A stretch of DNA of 64,000 nucleotides from Aquatica leii (GCA_035610365.1 CM069435.1:13133123-13197122), one strand, 5' to 3'. Positions 21,400 through 32,700 are shown, counted from the first letter of the stretch. Notes: a model not told the origin generated them from the sequence alone. Translations and numbers: made by a program.

Positions 21400-22960
21400 C
21401 GGGAAGAAGGAGATAGAGATAGATTAAAAGAAGACGAAGTAATAGAAGCAATAAAAAAGATTTAAAAAAAAAGCGGCAAGAGAAGAGTGGGTATACGGGG
21501 AAGAAAATGTAGCAAAAAGGATGACGGAAATACTAAATAAAATATGGAAAGAAGAAGGATTCCCGGAAAGATGGAGAGAAGGATTAATATGCCTGATCCA
21601 TAAAAAAAGAGAAAGAAATAAAGTCAAGAATTACAAAGGGGTAACATTATTAAGTACGGCATACAAATTATATGCGACAGTACTACAAGGAAGACTACAG
21701 AAGGAAATAGAGGAAAAAGGTTTGGTACCAGACGCACAAGCGGGATTCAGAAATGGAAGAAGAGTGATGGACAACATATATATAGGTACTAAAACGCTTG
21801 GCGAATAAAGAACTAGAAAAAAAGGGGGGAATGGTTGCACAATTCGTAGATCTAAAAGCCGCTTGTGACAGAATGAATGTTTGCAGTATATACGGGCGAT
21901 CTGGAGAAGACAATGGGAGGACAACAGACAGGATGGATAGTAGTAGGGAAAGTGAAGGTATGGTCGTTGGCGTATACGGATGACATAGTGTTGGTGGCTA
22001 AGGAGGAATAGGAAATGGAAGAGTTGAGGAAAACGCTAGAAAAATGGAAGTAAACACGGAGAAAACAAAAATAATGGTATTTGAAAAAGGAAAGGGGGAA
22101 AGAAAAAGAGAGTAGTGGAAATGGAGGGATGAGAAAGTGCAACAAGTGAAGGAATTTACTTACCTGAACTACACGATGAAGCAGGATAGTAAGGATGGAG
22201 AACACATAAAGAAAAGAGTGAGGAAAGGAAACCGGTTAATAGGACAAATGTGGGGGGTAGGTAAAAAGGTATTTAAGATAGTTATAGAAAAAAGAAAGCT
22301 GTTGTTTAAAAAGTTAATAAAGGGTGTGGTAATGTATGGAGCAGAAATATAGGCGTGGAAGGAGTGGAGGGGGTAGAAGAGATACAGGAAAAATACTGGA
22401 GATAAGTATTGGGACTGAACAGAAATACACCGGGGTATATTGTGAGAGAGGAGGTGCAAGCAGCAAAAATAAGAGTAGAGACAGAAAAAAGGGCCATAAA
22501 ACACGAGGAAGAACAGAATGCAAAATACTACAAGAATGTTGGAAAGAGATAAAGGGAGAAAAAGTAAAGTTCGGGCACGTGAGAGAAGAAGTGGAGAGAT
22601 TAAGAGAAGAGGGAGTAGGGGTTAGAAAAAAAATAATAAGAAGAGATAGGGACAGCCAAAAATAAGAAAGGTGAACAAGTATAAAAGAACGCAGATATAA
22701 TAGGAATTATAAGGATACCAAGAAGAAAGGGGTGCCAGAATATTTAAAGGTGAAAGGAAATAAAAGCAACAAGAAGAAAAAAATAATAACACGGTTCAGA
22801 TGTGGGAACGAAGAGTTAGGTAACAAATACTGAAAAAAAGAAGAAGAAAAGATGTGCAGACTGTGGAGAAGAGACGGAGGAATCTTAACCACACGAGGGA
22901 TAAATGCAGAGAGTTAAGAGAAAAGGTTATGAAAGTAAAAAGAAAAGGAAAGGAGCGAAG
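21400..22960 (+). pseudogene. LINE reverse transcriptase remnant (purine-rich family)
   Basis: The best piece (21521-21808) reads EGFPERWREGLICLIHKK, KVKNYKGVTLLSTAYKLYA and VPDAQAGFRNGRRVMDNIYI, the finger and early palm motifs. WSLAYTDDIVLVAKEE near 21965 is the catalytic xxDD box. A thumb segment near 22140 reads VKEFTYLNYTMKQDSKDGEH. The C-terminal domain, RFRCGNEELG then C..CGEE, is near 22795-22880. Frameshifts and stops are numerous and part of the palm is missing. Confidence 0.75.
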
Positions 22961-23150
22961 TTGATGGAAGAACTATAGAGAAGAAGGAAAAAGTTAATAG
23001 GAGAGAAGGGATCAAAAATGTAAATAGAATGTAAGGTAGTAATTGTAAATAGGGGAAAGCCGAATCAATTTGTAAGCAAATAAAGTTAAACTATAGAATA
23101 TGCACGACTATCGAGTTGAGAAATACCGTGTATTTTTTTATGACTCTAAA

Positions 23151-24501
23151 TACAGTGCACGCCGTTTAATAAAAATACGTTGAGACTTTTTGATAACAAT
23201 ATCCGAATGATAACAATATCCGATATTACAAAAAGCTAAATATGCAAAACAAGTATTTTTAGGGTATAATGATTAAATTGTTTACTCACTTTGCAAGCGT
23301 ATTGTAAAAAATCCATGTTCAATAGATTACTGTTCATGTATATTAACAAATCCGAGAAGAAAATTGGTAACAGAAGCCAAATATATGATTATTAAGCAAC
23401 CCATAAAGATCTACGCTGCGTGAAGAACATGCAAGAAGTCACCAGACGTCTATGAACGCAAATCAACAGACCAGAACGGACACGGATCAGCGAAGCGGAG
23501 CCGAAAGACGGTATATAACGAGGAACGTTAGACGATAACATCAGTCTTTAGAAATCCTCTGAAGAAGCTGACAGCATGATCAGCGAAACGTTAAGTGAAA
23601 GTTTTGTGACGCGGCAACACCCGAAAAACAGTGCTACATTAAACAACGCCCGTGAAAGCTTGTATTCTACTATACCAGTGTTGCCAACTTTTACTGATCA
23701 AAATGAGAAGCATTCACTTGCATATTCAGCACTTGCAACGTATTTACATATGTTTAAATGAGGTAAACTTACGTAGGTCAGTCAAAATACGTACTCTAAT
23801 AGATAAATACCCTGCAAAGAAAAAGCAAAATTGATGGGAATCTATCATATTGTTGTAAAATTTTTCTTTATTCACGTTTTTTTATTGCATCAGCCATTTC
23901 AAAGTCTTAAAACTTATTCAACCAACTAAGATAGATTACTGAGTGGGTTGACGCTCGGCCCTGCTAATTTTGGACGGCACTAGTCACACACCGACGATAA
24001 CTGATGAATGGACTTCAGACTGTATTAATTTACAGAAAAAAAGAGGTCTTATATTACCTGATTTTTAATTGAATTCACGTGCGCGGATCCAAGGGAAGGC
24101 AATGAGTGCAATTGCCCCTCCTTTGACCTACGACCGAAGAACTTTGTTCCGACAAATTTTAAAATATTTTTGTTTTTAAAATATAGGTAAAATCACATAA
24201 AATTGACCTCTCTCGTAAACAATATAAGTAAAATTACACAAAAATTGCCCCCCTAAAAATATAGGTAAAATCACATAAAAAATTGCTCTCCTCCTAAACA
24301 AAATTCTACATCCGCGTCTAGGAATTTGTTATTGTTCATATATAGAAACAAACTTGAAAAGAAAATTGATAACATAAACCGAAATTGTGATTACTATAAA
24401 CGATGTTTATGTAGTAGCATACGCCTGGCCCGGTCTATAAAGTGATAACATTACCCGATTAATAAGATTATCCGTGATTCCAATAAGCAGCGTGCACTGT
24501 A
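23151..24501 (+). mobile_element. Tigger/pogo-like non-autonomous DNA transposon
   Basis: TA dinucleotides at 23151-23152 and 24500-24501 flank inverted ends CAGTGCACGCCG and CAGCGTGCACTG. CAGTG ends with a TA duplication are typical of Tigger/pogo elements. Subterminal DNA has repeated GATAACAATATCCGA words on the left and GATTATCCGTGATT on the right. No transposase is present. The middle carries a foreign segment bounded by a 60-base direct repeat (23332-23394 and 24333-24395). Confidence 0.6.
23396..24332 (+). other. Insertion inside the Tigger-like element, with hammerhead-like motif
   Basis: The segment differs in composition from its host element. It contains TATATAACGAGG followed by CTGAAGAAGCTGACAGC...GCGAAACG (23559-23589), a pattern resembling the terminal repeats of Penelope-like elements. 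Short open frames here (23576-23834) have no family match. The flanking 60-base direct repeat could be a long target duplication or a tandem duplication. Confidence 0.4.
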
Positions 24502-26765
24502 TAATTACAATTTTATCATATCAAAACCTTCTCATTAACTTAATTTGATATTTTATTAAACGCTACATGTTTCGACTTTTGGTCAGGCGTATACTATAAA
24601 ATTAATATCTATAAAATCGAACTTACTACATTAAAATTTAAAAATGGAACTTCAAATATCAAACTTTAAAAATTAAAAATGATTATAGAAATTAAGTATT
24701 TTAAGTTTGACAATTTCAAATTTAAAAAAAAAATTCAAATTTGAAATTGTCAAACTTCAAATATTTAATTTGATTAGTAAATTTTGGTAAGTTTATTTTT
24801 ATAATTTTTTGATTTTATTTTAATTTATATTAAAATAAAAAAAATTATTTGGCAAAATCGATTGTAGATGAAACTGATATTGATAGATAGATTTCGTCCA
24901 CATTTGATTTTTTCTCATAAAGATAACTGGTGTCTTAACTTGATGAGTATCATTAAAAAATCGTCGTGACTAAAACTGTTCTTTAATGTGTAATTTTATA
25001 AACTGGAGTTTTTTTAATTAGCTTAAAGTACAAACTTTTGAATTTCTAAATTTAATTATATTTTTTGAGTACATACATAATTTTACCGTTAAGGTGCCGT
25101 CACATACAAGCCGTTTATAACGAATTAAAAAAAAATCTTTTATAGTTTTATGTTATTATTTATGGCAACCGTATACCAGTTAAAAATGTAACATAAGCTT
25201 CCAATCTTGACTAACAAAATTTTAACATTAAAAAGAGTTGATTGGGCATCATAATGAAACATGAGAACAATAAAATTCTTTGTAATTTAAGACGCGGCTT
25301 TAGCATATGTGCTCTATGCACGTGATACAAATAACAATGATATGTAGGCGTAATTTAAAGCCAGGTTTATTTGTACGACCGGTTATATACAACACTATAA
25401 AAAACAACTGAAAAAAGGGCTCACATCAAATGATGGGGTCACGAAGTAAAGTGTGAAACGTAGACCGCGCCTTACTATTGTTACTCGTATATTTGCTTAC
25501 CTCTTCGGCAACTCTTAAGAAACACTCTAAAAGATGGGTGTGAATTGTTACTTTGTCCTTTAGTTGTTACTTGTTAGTCAGTTGTTAGAAGGTGAAATGG
25601 CAGAAACGTTGCAGTTTTTACGACTTTAGCTAATTTTGTTGTTTTATGCAAATTTTTAGATCGATAAGTGGTAGTATTAGATTTGAGTGTTTAGAATGTT
25701 AATTGTAATAATAGTACTTGAGTTTTTTCATAATTTATTATTTCAGGTGTAAAACTCGTTAAACTGTTTACAAGTTTTTTTTCGAAATTATTACCAATTC
25801 AGTACTTACAGACATTAATATTTAAAAAAAAACAAACATTAATATTTACCTAATGATTTAAATAATGTTTTTTTGGATCTTCATATTTTTGATAAATAAG
25901 GAACAAAAATTTAATGTACATATGGGAAAAATTTTATACAAAAAAGATTTTTATATATTTTTTTAAAATAATTTTTGAAAATTGCGTAATTATAAATGCA
26001 TGTATGTACCTAACACTGTGTAAATGTTATGGTAAAAAGCCTAAAGGGATTTTTCGAAGACTAGCCTATTTTTAAGTGAGACAAAGAACGTTTAACCAAT
26101 GCAAATTTGATTAACAAAATAATACATTTGACTTTGGACGTGGCAGTGTCAAACGCGTTGTGTGTCTACCTTACTTACTTATAGTATTGTTATCTAACAA
26201 ATTATTTGCTTTTAGCAAATATAAGTAATACATATTATGTACAATATACAAGGACACGATACTATCTAAATGGATACTAAAGATTCTTATAAACGTTTTA
26301 CTCGAAAGCATCTAAACTGCATTGATCAGAATGTTATTGTTGATTTCGCTCTGATTAGACAAGTTCAGAGTTGTACGTATAAATTAGAAATTTTTTACAA
26401 ACATATCAAAAAGCAAATCCTAAACTTGACAAACTTATAAGAGATTGTTGAAATATATAGAAGCCTAATAAATAAAGATTTGTAAGAACAAGAACAAACG
26501 TACTGGAGGATTCAATAACACAACAATAACACCTGTTCAAAAATCAAATCAAAATAGCTTTTGTCAAAATTTTATAAGATTTACAAAATTTTCTAAGATT
26601 TACAGAAAATTTACAGAAATTACTGGCCACAGAGGGGGTGCCGTTTTTTTTACAAAGAAACAAAAGAGGTTTTTACGTCTTTTTTTTATTTTAAATGTTA
26701 TTTAAATTAACGAGAAAATGTTTACTTATATTTTACTTAGTTTAATTTTAATTTTTAAATTTTGT
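24500..26765. other. AT-rich intergenic DNA
   Basis: Very AT-rich with no supported gene. A 56-codon frame at 26271-26441 (MDTKDSYKRFTRKHLNCIDQ...) has no recognisable domain. A perfect hairpin lies at 24702-24757 and is listed separately. The patch at 25440-25620 is slightly GC-richer but featureless. Confidence 0.5.
24702..24757. repeat. Perfect 21-base inverted repeat (hairpin)
   Basis: AAGTTTGACAATTTCAAATTT (24702-24722) is exactly complementary to 24737-24757, with a 14-base A-rich loop. A looser match continues outside the arms (AGTATTT / AAATATTT). It could be a tiny foldback MITE; it is too AT-rich to argue for a structured RNA. Confidence 0.75.
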
Positions 26766-27840
26766 TTAAATTAACGAGTTCAATATCAGACGTTCTATTG
26801 CACTGCAAAAATTTTGATATCCCTGAGACAAAGACACCTCTTCAGGAAGTCGATTGTGCAGTCTTGGAGCGGAGTGTGCCACATGCCTCTCAGTCAAAAC
26901 GGTGCGGCTGGGGGGCCTGTACAGAGGCATACGTCGTGGTCTGCGAGTTGCGTGATTGTGGGTCGAGGCCAAAGGAAAGTTAGACTGGTGCTTATGAATG
27001 AATTTTAGTGAATTTAAATTAAACAAATTTTGAATATTTAAAGTCCGGAATTCAGTGAATAGAAGAACCGTGGAACAATCAAGAGGTTTTTTTAGGCAAG
27101 TTTTTATTATTCTTTTATGTATTAAATTTAACAGTTCTAGCACCGTCTGTTCACAGCTGCCTCAACCCACAATCCCATACTCAACGGTGAATATCATTAT
27201 CACCTGCTCTGCAGACAGTACAGATCTCAGTTGCATAAACTTGTAGATTGTCTTTCTGAGTCTGCAGCACAGGTAGGAGATATGATAGTGCCACCGCAGG
27301 TGACGATCCACTATTATGCACAAGTACTTAACGCTATCAACTAAGTGTACCAGATCGCAAGAGCAAAACTGTTCAGAGCAATGCGTTTTGTGAATTAACA
27401 AACGGAAAGTTTTTGTTGGTTGTCCAGCAACTGTTAAGGAAAACGGAAGGTTTTTATACTTTTTATTCCCGCTGATGCATTATCAAAAACTTCGTTCCAA
27501 GAGGAACCAGAAAAAATAACTACAGTGTCGTCAGCAAAAGAATATAACGTACAATTTGTAATGCTCACATTTAACAAGTTATTAATATATATTAGAAATA
27601 AAACAGGTCCAAGAACTGATCCTTGTGGCATTCTCGTTTTTACGACCATGGTACCACTGTTGGTTTTACCGATTCTAACCACTTGAGTTCTTTCATTCAA
27701 CTAGGACTCAAAAAAATTGTTTGCAATTTGTCTTATCCCAATACTTTCCATTTTCCGCAATAGCAAGCTATGGTCAACTGTGTCAAAAGCTTTTTCCAAA
27801 TCTAAGAAAACTCCGACACATTTCGTTCCATCATCTAAAC
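26766..27840 (-). mobile_element. LINE fragment (CR1/Jockey-type reverse transcriptase), truncated
   Basis: Reading on the minus strand from 27840: CVGVFLDLEKAFDTVDHSLL (palm motif A), then RMPQGSVLGPVLFLIYINNL and LYSFADDTVVIF (catalytic FADD), then SVKYLCIIVDRHLRWHYHIS (thumb) and a C-terminal tail ending near 26766. The tail continues through RRPRRMPLYRPPSRTVL-like basic sequence. Frameshifts separate the pieces, and one stop precedes NERTQVVRIG. The 5' part, including any endonuclease, is cut off at 27841 where a hAT element begins. Confidence 0.75.
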
Positions 27841-28402
27841 CAGAGGATCCCAAACTTTTATGTGTCGTAGACCCCTTGCCATGTTTTTCGGTTTTGGGTA
27901 GACCCTCTACTTACCTAATACCGTAGGATGGGGTAACTTTGGGACTGGGTGGGTAATATTGGGACAACGGGTTAATTTTAGTTTGCAGGATTCCCTGAGG
28001 GACACACTGCGTAGGTTCAATCTGCAAACGCGTTCTTTGTTTAATCCTGTACCGTGCCGCTACCTGGCGGCAGTTTTCAGAACCAGTTTACTACTACGTT
28101 GTGACAGCCAAGTTTTATTTCTTGCCATTGTTTTTCACAAAATTCTTGTTTTGATGAAACTTTCTCTTCTGCCTCAAGAACTGTGAACTTCAGATCACTT
28201 TCAAGTACGTATACACAATACCAAACATCTTCTTAAGTATCTTATATAGAATTAACAATGTTATTAAAGTATTTTGTTTTATATAACCTATAAACAGTAA
28301 ATTTTCAGCTCTTTACGGGGTAATTTTGGAACAGCCCCAAAGTTTGTATACTGGTTTTTTTACAATAGTTGTTTTATTTTCAACATTGCATTGGACAATA
28401 AA

Positions 28403-30296
28403 ATGCCTAGAAATTATAAAAGAGCTCTTGGCACACGGCCCTACAGAAATTACACTGAAGAAAATTTACAAGAGGCTTTACTAGCAATAAAGAACAAGAC
28501 ACTGTCGATCCGAAATGCAGCCAGTATAAAATACCAAAAAATACACTACATCTGAAATCCCAGGAAAAACATACCAAACCCGTAGGTCGGGCTACAGTCT
28601 TTTCGGCACAAGAAGAGGAGCAGTTTGTGGTGCACATTGTTGCCGTATCAAACTATGGATTTCCAGTGAACATCTTTGATTTACGTTGTGTTGTAAAATC
28701 GTATCGTATAGAATTGGAAGAAACGAAACACGTTTCCAAAAGAACTTACCGGGAAACGATTGGGCAGACTCCTTCATGAAGCGACACAAAGCTATATTGA
28801 CACAAAGAACCGCTAAAAATATTTCTTACTCTAGAGCAACCACTGACGAACAAGTTGTAAATCCGTTTTTTGACAACTTAGAGAGAGAACTCGAAAGAAT
28901 TCCAAAGGAAAATATTTGGAATTACGACGAAACAAACCTCGTTGATGGTCCTGGTGCTGCAAAAATAATCACCAAAAGAGGAACTAAATATCCTGAGAGA
29001 ATACAAAACTCATCGAAAGCTTGTACATCTATTATGGTATGTGGCAATGCTGCCGGAACAGTAGCTCCACCTTATGTGAACTATAAAGCAGAAAAAATAT
29101 GGTCTACCTGGACTGAGAATGGCCCCCCTGACACTCGGTATAACCGAACAAAATCTGGCTGGTTTGATAGCAACTCTTTTGAGGATTGGTTTGTATCATT
29201 AATGCTACCAACCCTCAAGAAGCAAGAAGGGCCAAAGGCTATTATTGGCGACAACCTCAGTTTACATATAAATATAGAGGTCATCAAACAATGTGAGAAG
29301 AATAACATAAAGTTCATTGCGTTGCCACCAAATGCGACCCATCTTTTACAACCATTAGATGTTGCATTCTTTCGTCCAATGAAGGTGGCTTGGCGAAAGA
29401 TATTAAAGGACTGGAAGGAGACAGCAGCAGGGAATCGTTGTACGTCAGTACCAAAAGACCAATTCCCCACTCTATTGAAATCTCTATGGAACGCTATCAT
29501 TAAAGGCCCAGACAATCTTATTGCCGGCTTTCGCAAGTCAGGGATTTTTCCCACAGACAGGCAGCCAGTTCTGAAGAGGTTACCATCAGGAAGCTTCGAC
29601 ACCTCCATTTCTTCTCTGATTGGCGAAAGCTTTCTAGAACAAATTTCGAAGAAGCGTCAGTAGGCTACCGAATGTCGAAGAGTGCAGAGGAAGAAAAAAC
29701 TAAATGTCCCCCCTGGAAAAAGTATCTCTTCAGAAGAATTTAAAGCAGCCTTGCCAACAGAACAGTTACCCATCGATGATGACCAAGACCAACCATCCAC
29801 TTCAACTAGAGTGAAAGTTCGACAGTGTAGCAAAACAGGACGACCAGATTTAAAAACACTCCAAAGAAAACGGAAAAGGAGAGACACTGATAGCAGTAGC
29901 AAGGAAGAAGATGACAGGTTTTCTCTTCAAGACTCAGAAGACTTGGAAACATTTAGTGATTTGGAAAATCCATTAACCCCATCCATTCCAGATGTACAAA
30001 CATCAGATTTTCTTCAACATCTAAAAGTGGATGACTTTGTTATTGTGAGATATGAATGTGAATTATATCCTGGACGAATTGTTCATCTCGAAGATGACAG
30101 CGAAGTATTAATATCGGCTATGAAGAAATCAGCGTCGAATTGGAAATGGCCTTCAACTCCGGATGAAATTCATTACTCAAAGGACGAAATTGTTCAGAAA
30201 ATTGATGAACCGGAACAAATTGGTCGGCGAGAAATTTTCAAAGTTAAAGAGCTTCAAGTGTACAGTGATCTTTTGGCTTCAGCTGACAAAAACTAA
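28403..30296 (+). pseudogene. Pogo/Tigger-type transposase (DDE_1), nearly whole
   Basis: Start chosen at MPRNYKRALGTRPYRNYTEE, the N-terminal helix-turn-helix opening of this family. The CENP-B-type second DNA-binding region continues in shifted frames to 28740 (two frameshifts). The catalytic core (28686-29663) carries YDET, GDNLSLH and LLQPLDVAFF, giving three aspartates with 35 residues between the second and third, as in pogo. One in-frame TAG (29661-29663) separates it from a C-terminal tail to 30296 with an acidic linker and a domain reading FVIVRYECELYPGRIVHLED and NWKWPSTPDEIHY, usual in insect copies. The enzyme would cut and paste this element at TA. Confidence 0.88.
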
Positions 30297-30551
30297 CTTT
30301 TATGAAGTGTGTAAATAATATTTTTGTATGTTCAGTAAAGATCCAAAGCCTAATAGTATTAAAAAGTAATTATTTGCAATCTATGTGTACATGTATCATA
30401 ACTTTATTGTTTACATATAATATTATGCGTTGCAATTGGTACACACTCATTTACCTTGTCTTTTCTTAGATAGATAATGCACTTATACAATATTGTGGGG
30501 TAATATCGGTACAAAGTCATGTTTCTTGCTATTTCTAATGGAAATAATGCA

Positions 30552-30594
30552 CTGTCCCAATTTTACCCCAATTAGTGGGGTAAGATTGGGACAG
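30552..30594. repeat. Subterminal hairpin of the pogo element
   Basis: CTGTCCCAATTTTACCCCA (30552-30570) and TGGGGTAAGATTGGGACAG (30576-30594) are inverted copies with one mismatch in 19 and a five-base loop. The arm is a variant of the element's own terminal word GGGGTAACTTTGGGAC, so this is probably a transposase-binding or foldback subterminal site. Confidence 0.85.
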
Positions 30595-30769
30595 TTTAAA
30601 ATATTTTTTAATAAAATACCCTTGTTCCTAGAGTTATTGTCTTATTATATTTTGTTAGAGGAAGACAGGCTTTACATATTAATAATTTTTTCAGTAACCT
30701 AACTTAAAAAATAAAAAAAGAAACAGCGTAAAACTTTGAAAAGTGTCCCAAAGTTACCCCATCCTACGG

Positions 30770-31136
30770 TATTGATTTTTTGTAAATTTTTAACTGTAGT
30801 GAAGTTTAGTGTTAAAAACTTAAAGTAAAACACAACTAAGCAATAAGTAAATGTTTGTAAAGAAAACCACCTTATCCATGTACAAGGCTCATGGGATACA
30901 TCGGGTCTAAAGTTTTTTTTTGACATTTGTCTAATTGCGAGATTTTGTGAAAAATTAATTCTAGATATAAGTTGTTGAAAGATATAAGGACTTTAAATGT
31001 TGTTTTCTTTAATTTTTAGGTGAGTTTTTGTTGTAGATATAAAATGAATTTGTTGAATAAAAACTTTAATTTTTAGAGAAAAGCAATTAAGTCTTTGATT
31101 ATAAAAGATATAAATAACATTATATGTTTTTAGTGA
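30770..31136. other. Non-coding 3' part of the hAT remnant
   Basis: AT-rich DNA between the pogo right end and the first hAT coding piece. It probably continues the hAT sequence interrupted at 27919, since the pogo insertion site is a TA inside it. No gene is seen. Confidence 0.4.
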
Positions 31137-31872
31137 GATGGATGAACCTGATGCTTTAATACCAAATTATCAACATTTGCTGTCAATTTTGTAAGGTTTA
31201 ATCTTAAATCTCCTCGACTAATGATGTCCAGTCTGTTTCTTTTTTTCGTTAGGAGATTGGTAACAGCACTCCACTAGGTATGACAATGGAAAAAAAATTA
31301 AAAATTTCTTCGCTATGTTCCATAATACAAGATAATTGCTGATATCCGTTTTTAAACTGAACCTTAAGTTCTTCGTTTGTACTTAGTTCAGTCAGTTCAT
31401 CTTGTATTATGACATTCGTTTCTTCTATGTCACCATATGGATTAATTATCCACGGTGGTATTACCATAGTCAAAACACTAGTTTCAAAATCTGAATAGAG
31501 GACATTTAATTGTTGAACGTAAGTTGAAACGTCGTTTTCCTGGCAGTTTGTCTGACAAATTGGGGAACTAGGAAAATTCGCCCCGTCCAATATTTTACTT
31601 TATTAGTTTACCTCTGACAAGAAACGCTAATAAGATGGACTTTGTTTTAATCAAATTTGAACTGTCGCCTTGTATTTCAAATCTTTATCTGTTTTATCAC
31701 GGTAACATCTTCTCAGATGATCCTGCAGCTTAGATGGTTTCATAGCGTCATTGCCCAAAACTTTGTTGCATAAAAGGTACATAAGCAATTGTTTGTCCGA
31801 CAATGATGGAATGAAGCCAAGCTTCAAATAATCAACACTGTACTGTCTACATTTCTTTTTAGATTCGCACAT
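31137..31872 (-). pseudogene. hAT transposase fragments (ZBED5/FAM200-like)
   Basis: The N-terminal piece (31651-31872) starts MCESKKKCRQYSVDYLKLGF and continues CNKVLGNDAMKPSKLQDHLR, a BED-type finger region in the ZBED5/FAM200 style. Then the middle is missing. The C-terminal pieces read VIPPWIINPYGDIEETNVII, LTELSTNEELKVQFKNGYQQ (31249-31590) and, in another frame, TKKRNRLDIISRGDLRLNLT (31140-31240), the hAT dimerisation end. The BED second cysteine spacing is degraded. Internal deletion plus a frameshift make it dead. Confidence 0.7.
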
Positions 31873-31900
31873 CGCATCAGTCGTCGGTGGACAAAATAAT

Positions 31901-32700
31901 TCTATTTAAATAAGACATAAAGTCCAGCAGCTGTATATTAAAAAATCAAAGTCAAATTTAAATCGTATGATCTTAGATTTTATGGCAGGCATAGGCGTAC
32001 AACCATTATAAATGAATGTGAGAAGGAAAATGTTACTTAAGGTTTTGATATGATAGAACTTTAAGGAAAGTTGAAAGTAACATGACAAAAAATGTTAAAA
32101 TAAAATATTATACAACGAATAATAAAAACAAATTGTTATGCGATTTATCTCTACGTACATTCGATTGTCATGTGTAAAAATTTACTGGTTCCACTTTAGC
32201 AATAATCCAAATTTATTAATTTTAATATAGAGAAGTATGTACAGTGCAATATCCATAATCTGAACTTCCGTAATGCGAACATTCCAGTAATCCGAACTGA
32301 CCCAATGGGTAACAACCAATGGACAAAGGATAAAGCAACAAATAACATTGTCAAAACAAAATTTATAATGACAAAAAAACCAGTAAGGAATTGCTAGCTA
32401 TTAGGTACATTGGTTTTTATTTGTTTATTTTTTTATTTTTACTCTTTGAGACTAGGGAACCGAATTATTTCTCGGAAATAATATATTTTCCAAATGAGAG
32501 TACACAATAATAGCATTTATTCGATCGAATACGTAATACGTAACATAATAACATAACATGAATTGTGTGAACTCAAAAAAATCTGATTTTATTCATGTTT
32601 GAGCTTGAAATTTGGCTTGCAACGAGTCAACGAGCGAACAAGCGTTTTTTTCCTGTCTAAGCTTGCAATGTACAAAACTTTATATATTTAAGCGCTGCAT
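31901..32700. other. AT-rich DNA with one Tigger-like end
   Basis: No gene. From 32240 the sequence TACAGTGCAATATCC starts a Tigger-like terminus, followed by three 15-16 base steps: ATCCATAATCTGAAC, TTCCGTAATGCGAAC and TTCCAGTAATCCGAAC. The matching opposite end was not found before 33545. Confidence 0.5.

Larger units (their letters stand above)
20392..23108 (+). mobile_element. APE-type LINE, purine-rich family, with 14-base target duplication
   Basis: The body (20406-23094) is flanked by identical 14-base copies of AGAATATGCACGAC (20392-20405 and 23095-23108), which proves insertion by target-primed transposition. It carries remnants of endonuclease, reverse transcriptase and a C-terminal cysteine/histidine domain, ending ...AAATAAAGTTAAACTAT. 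It belongs to the same family as 35621-39226 and 41900-42613 but is more decayed, with many frameshifts and an internally shortened endonuclease. The coding strand is extremely A+G-rich. Confidence 0.85.
27921..30769 (+). mobile_element. Pogo-family DNA transposon with perfect terminal repeats
   Basis: A perfect 25-base terminal inverted repeat starts CCGTAGGATGGGGTAACTTT at 27921-27945 and is mirrored at 30745-30769. TA flanks both ends (27919-27920 and 30770-30771), the pogo/Tc1 target. Inside is a CENP-B/DDE_1-type transposase reading on the plus strand. GGGGTAANNTTGGGAC-like words recur subterminally (27935-27965, 28316, 30495, 30552-30594). The body is 2,849 bases and the ends look young; the gene has only a few lesions. 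Confidence 0.92.
27841..31900 (-). mobile_element. hAT (ZBED/Buster-like) element remnant, interrupted by a pogo element
   Basis: The left end CAGAGGATCCCAAACTTTTA is a typical hAT terminal sequence (CAGNGGTTCCCAAAC). After a nested pogo insertion (27921-30769), the minus-strand transposase pieces lie at about 31137-31872. The opposite terminal repeat was not found near 31900, so that end is lost or too diverged. Most of the transposase middle is deleted. Confidence 0.55.

Noticed and set aside
20378-22892. Long minus-strand open frames rich in Leu, Phe, Ser and Pro
   Set aside because: They are the antisense of the purine-rich LINE; the low-complexity composition mirrors Lys/Glu/Arg codons of the real coding strand.
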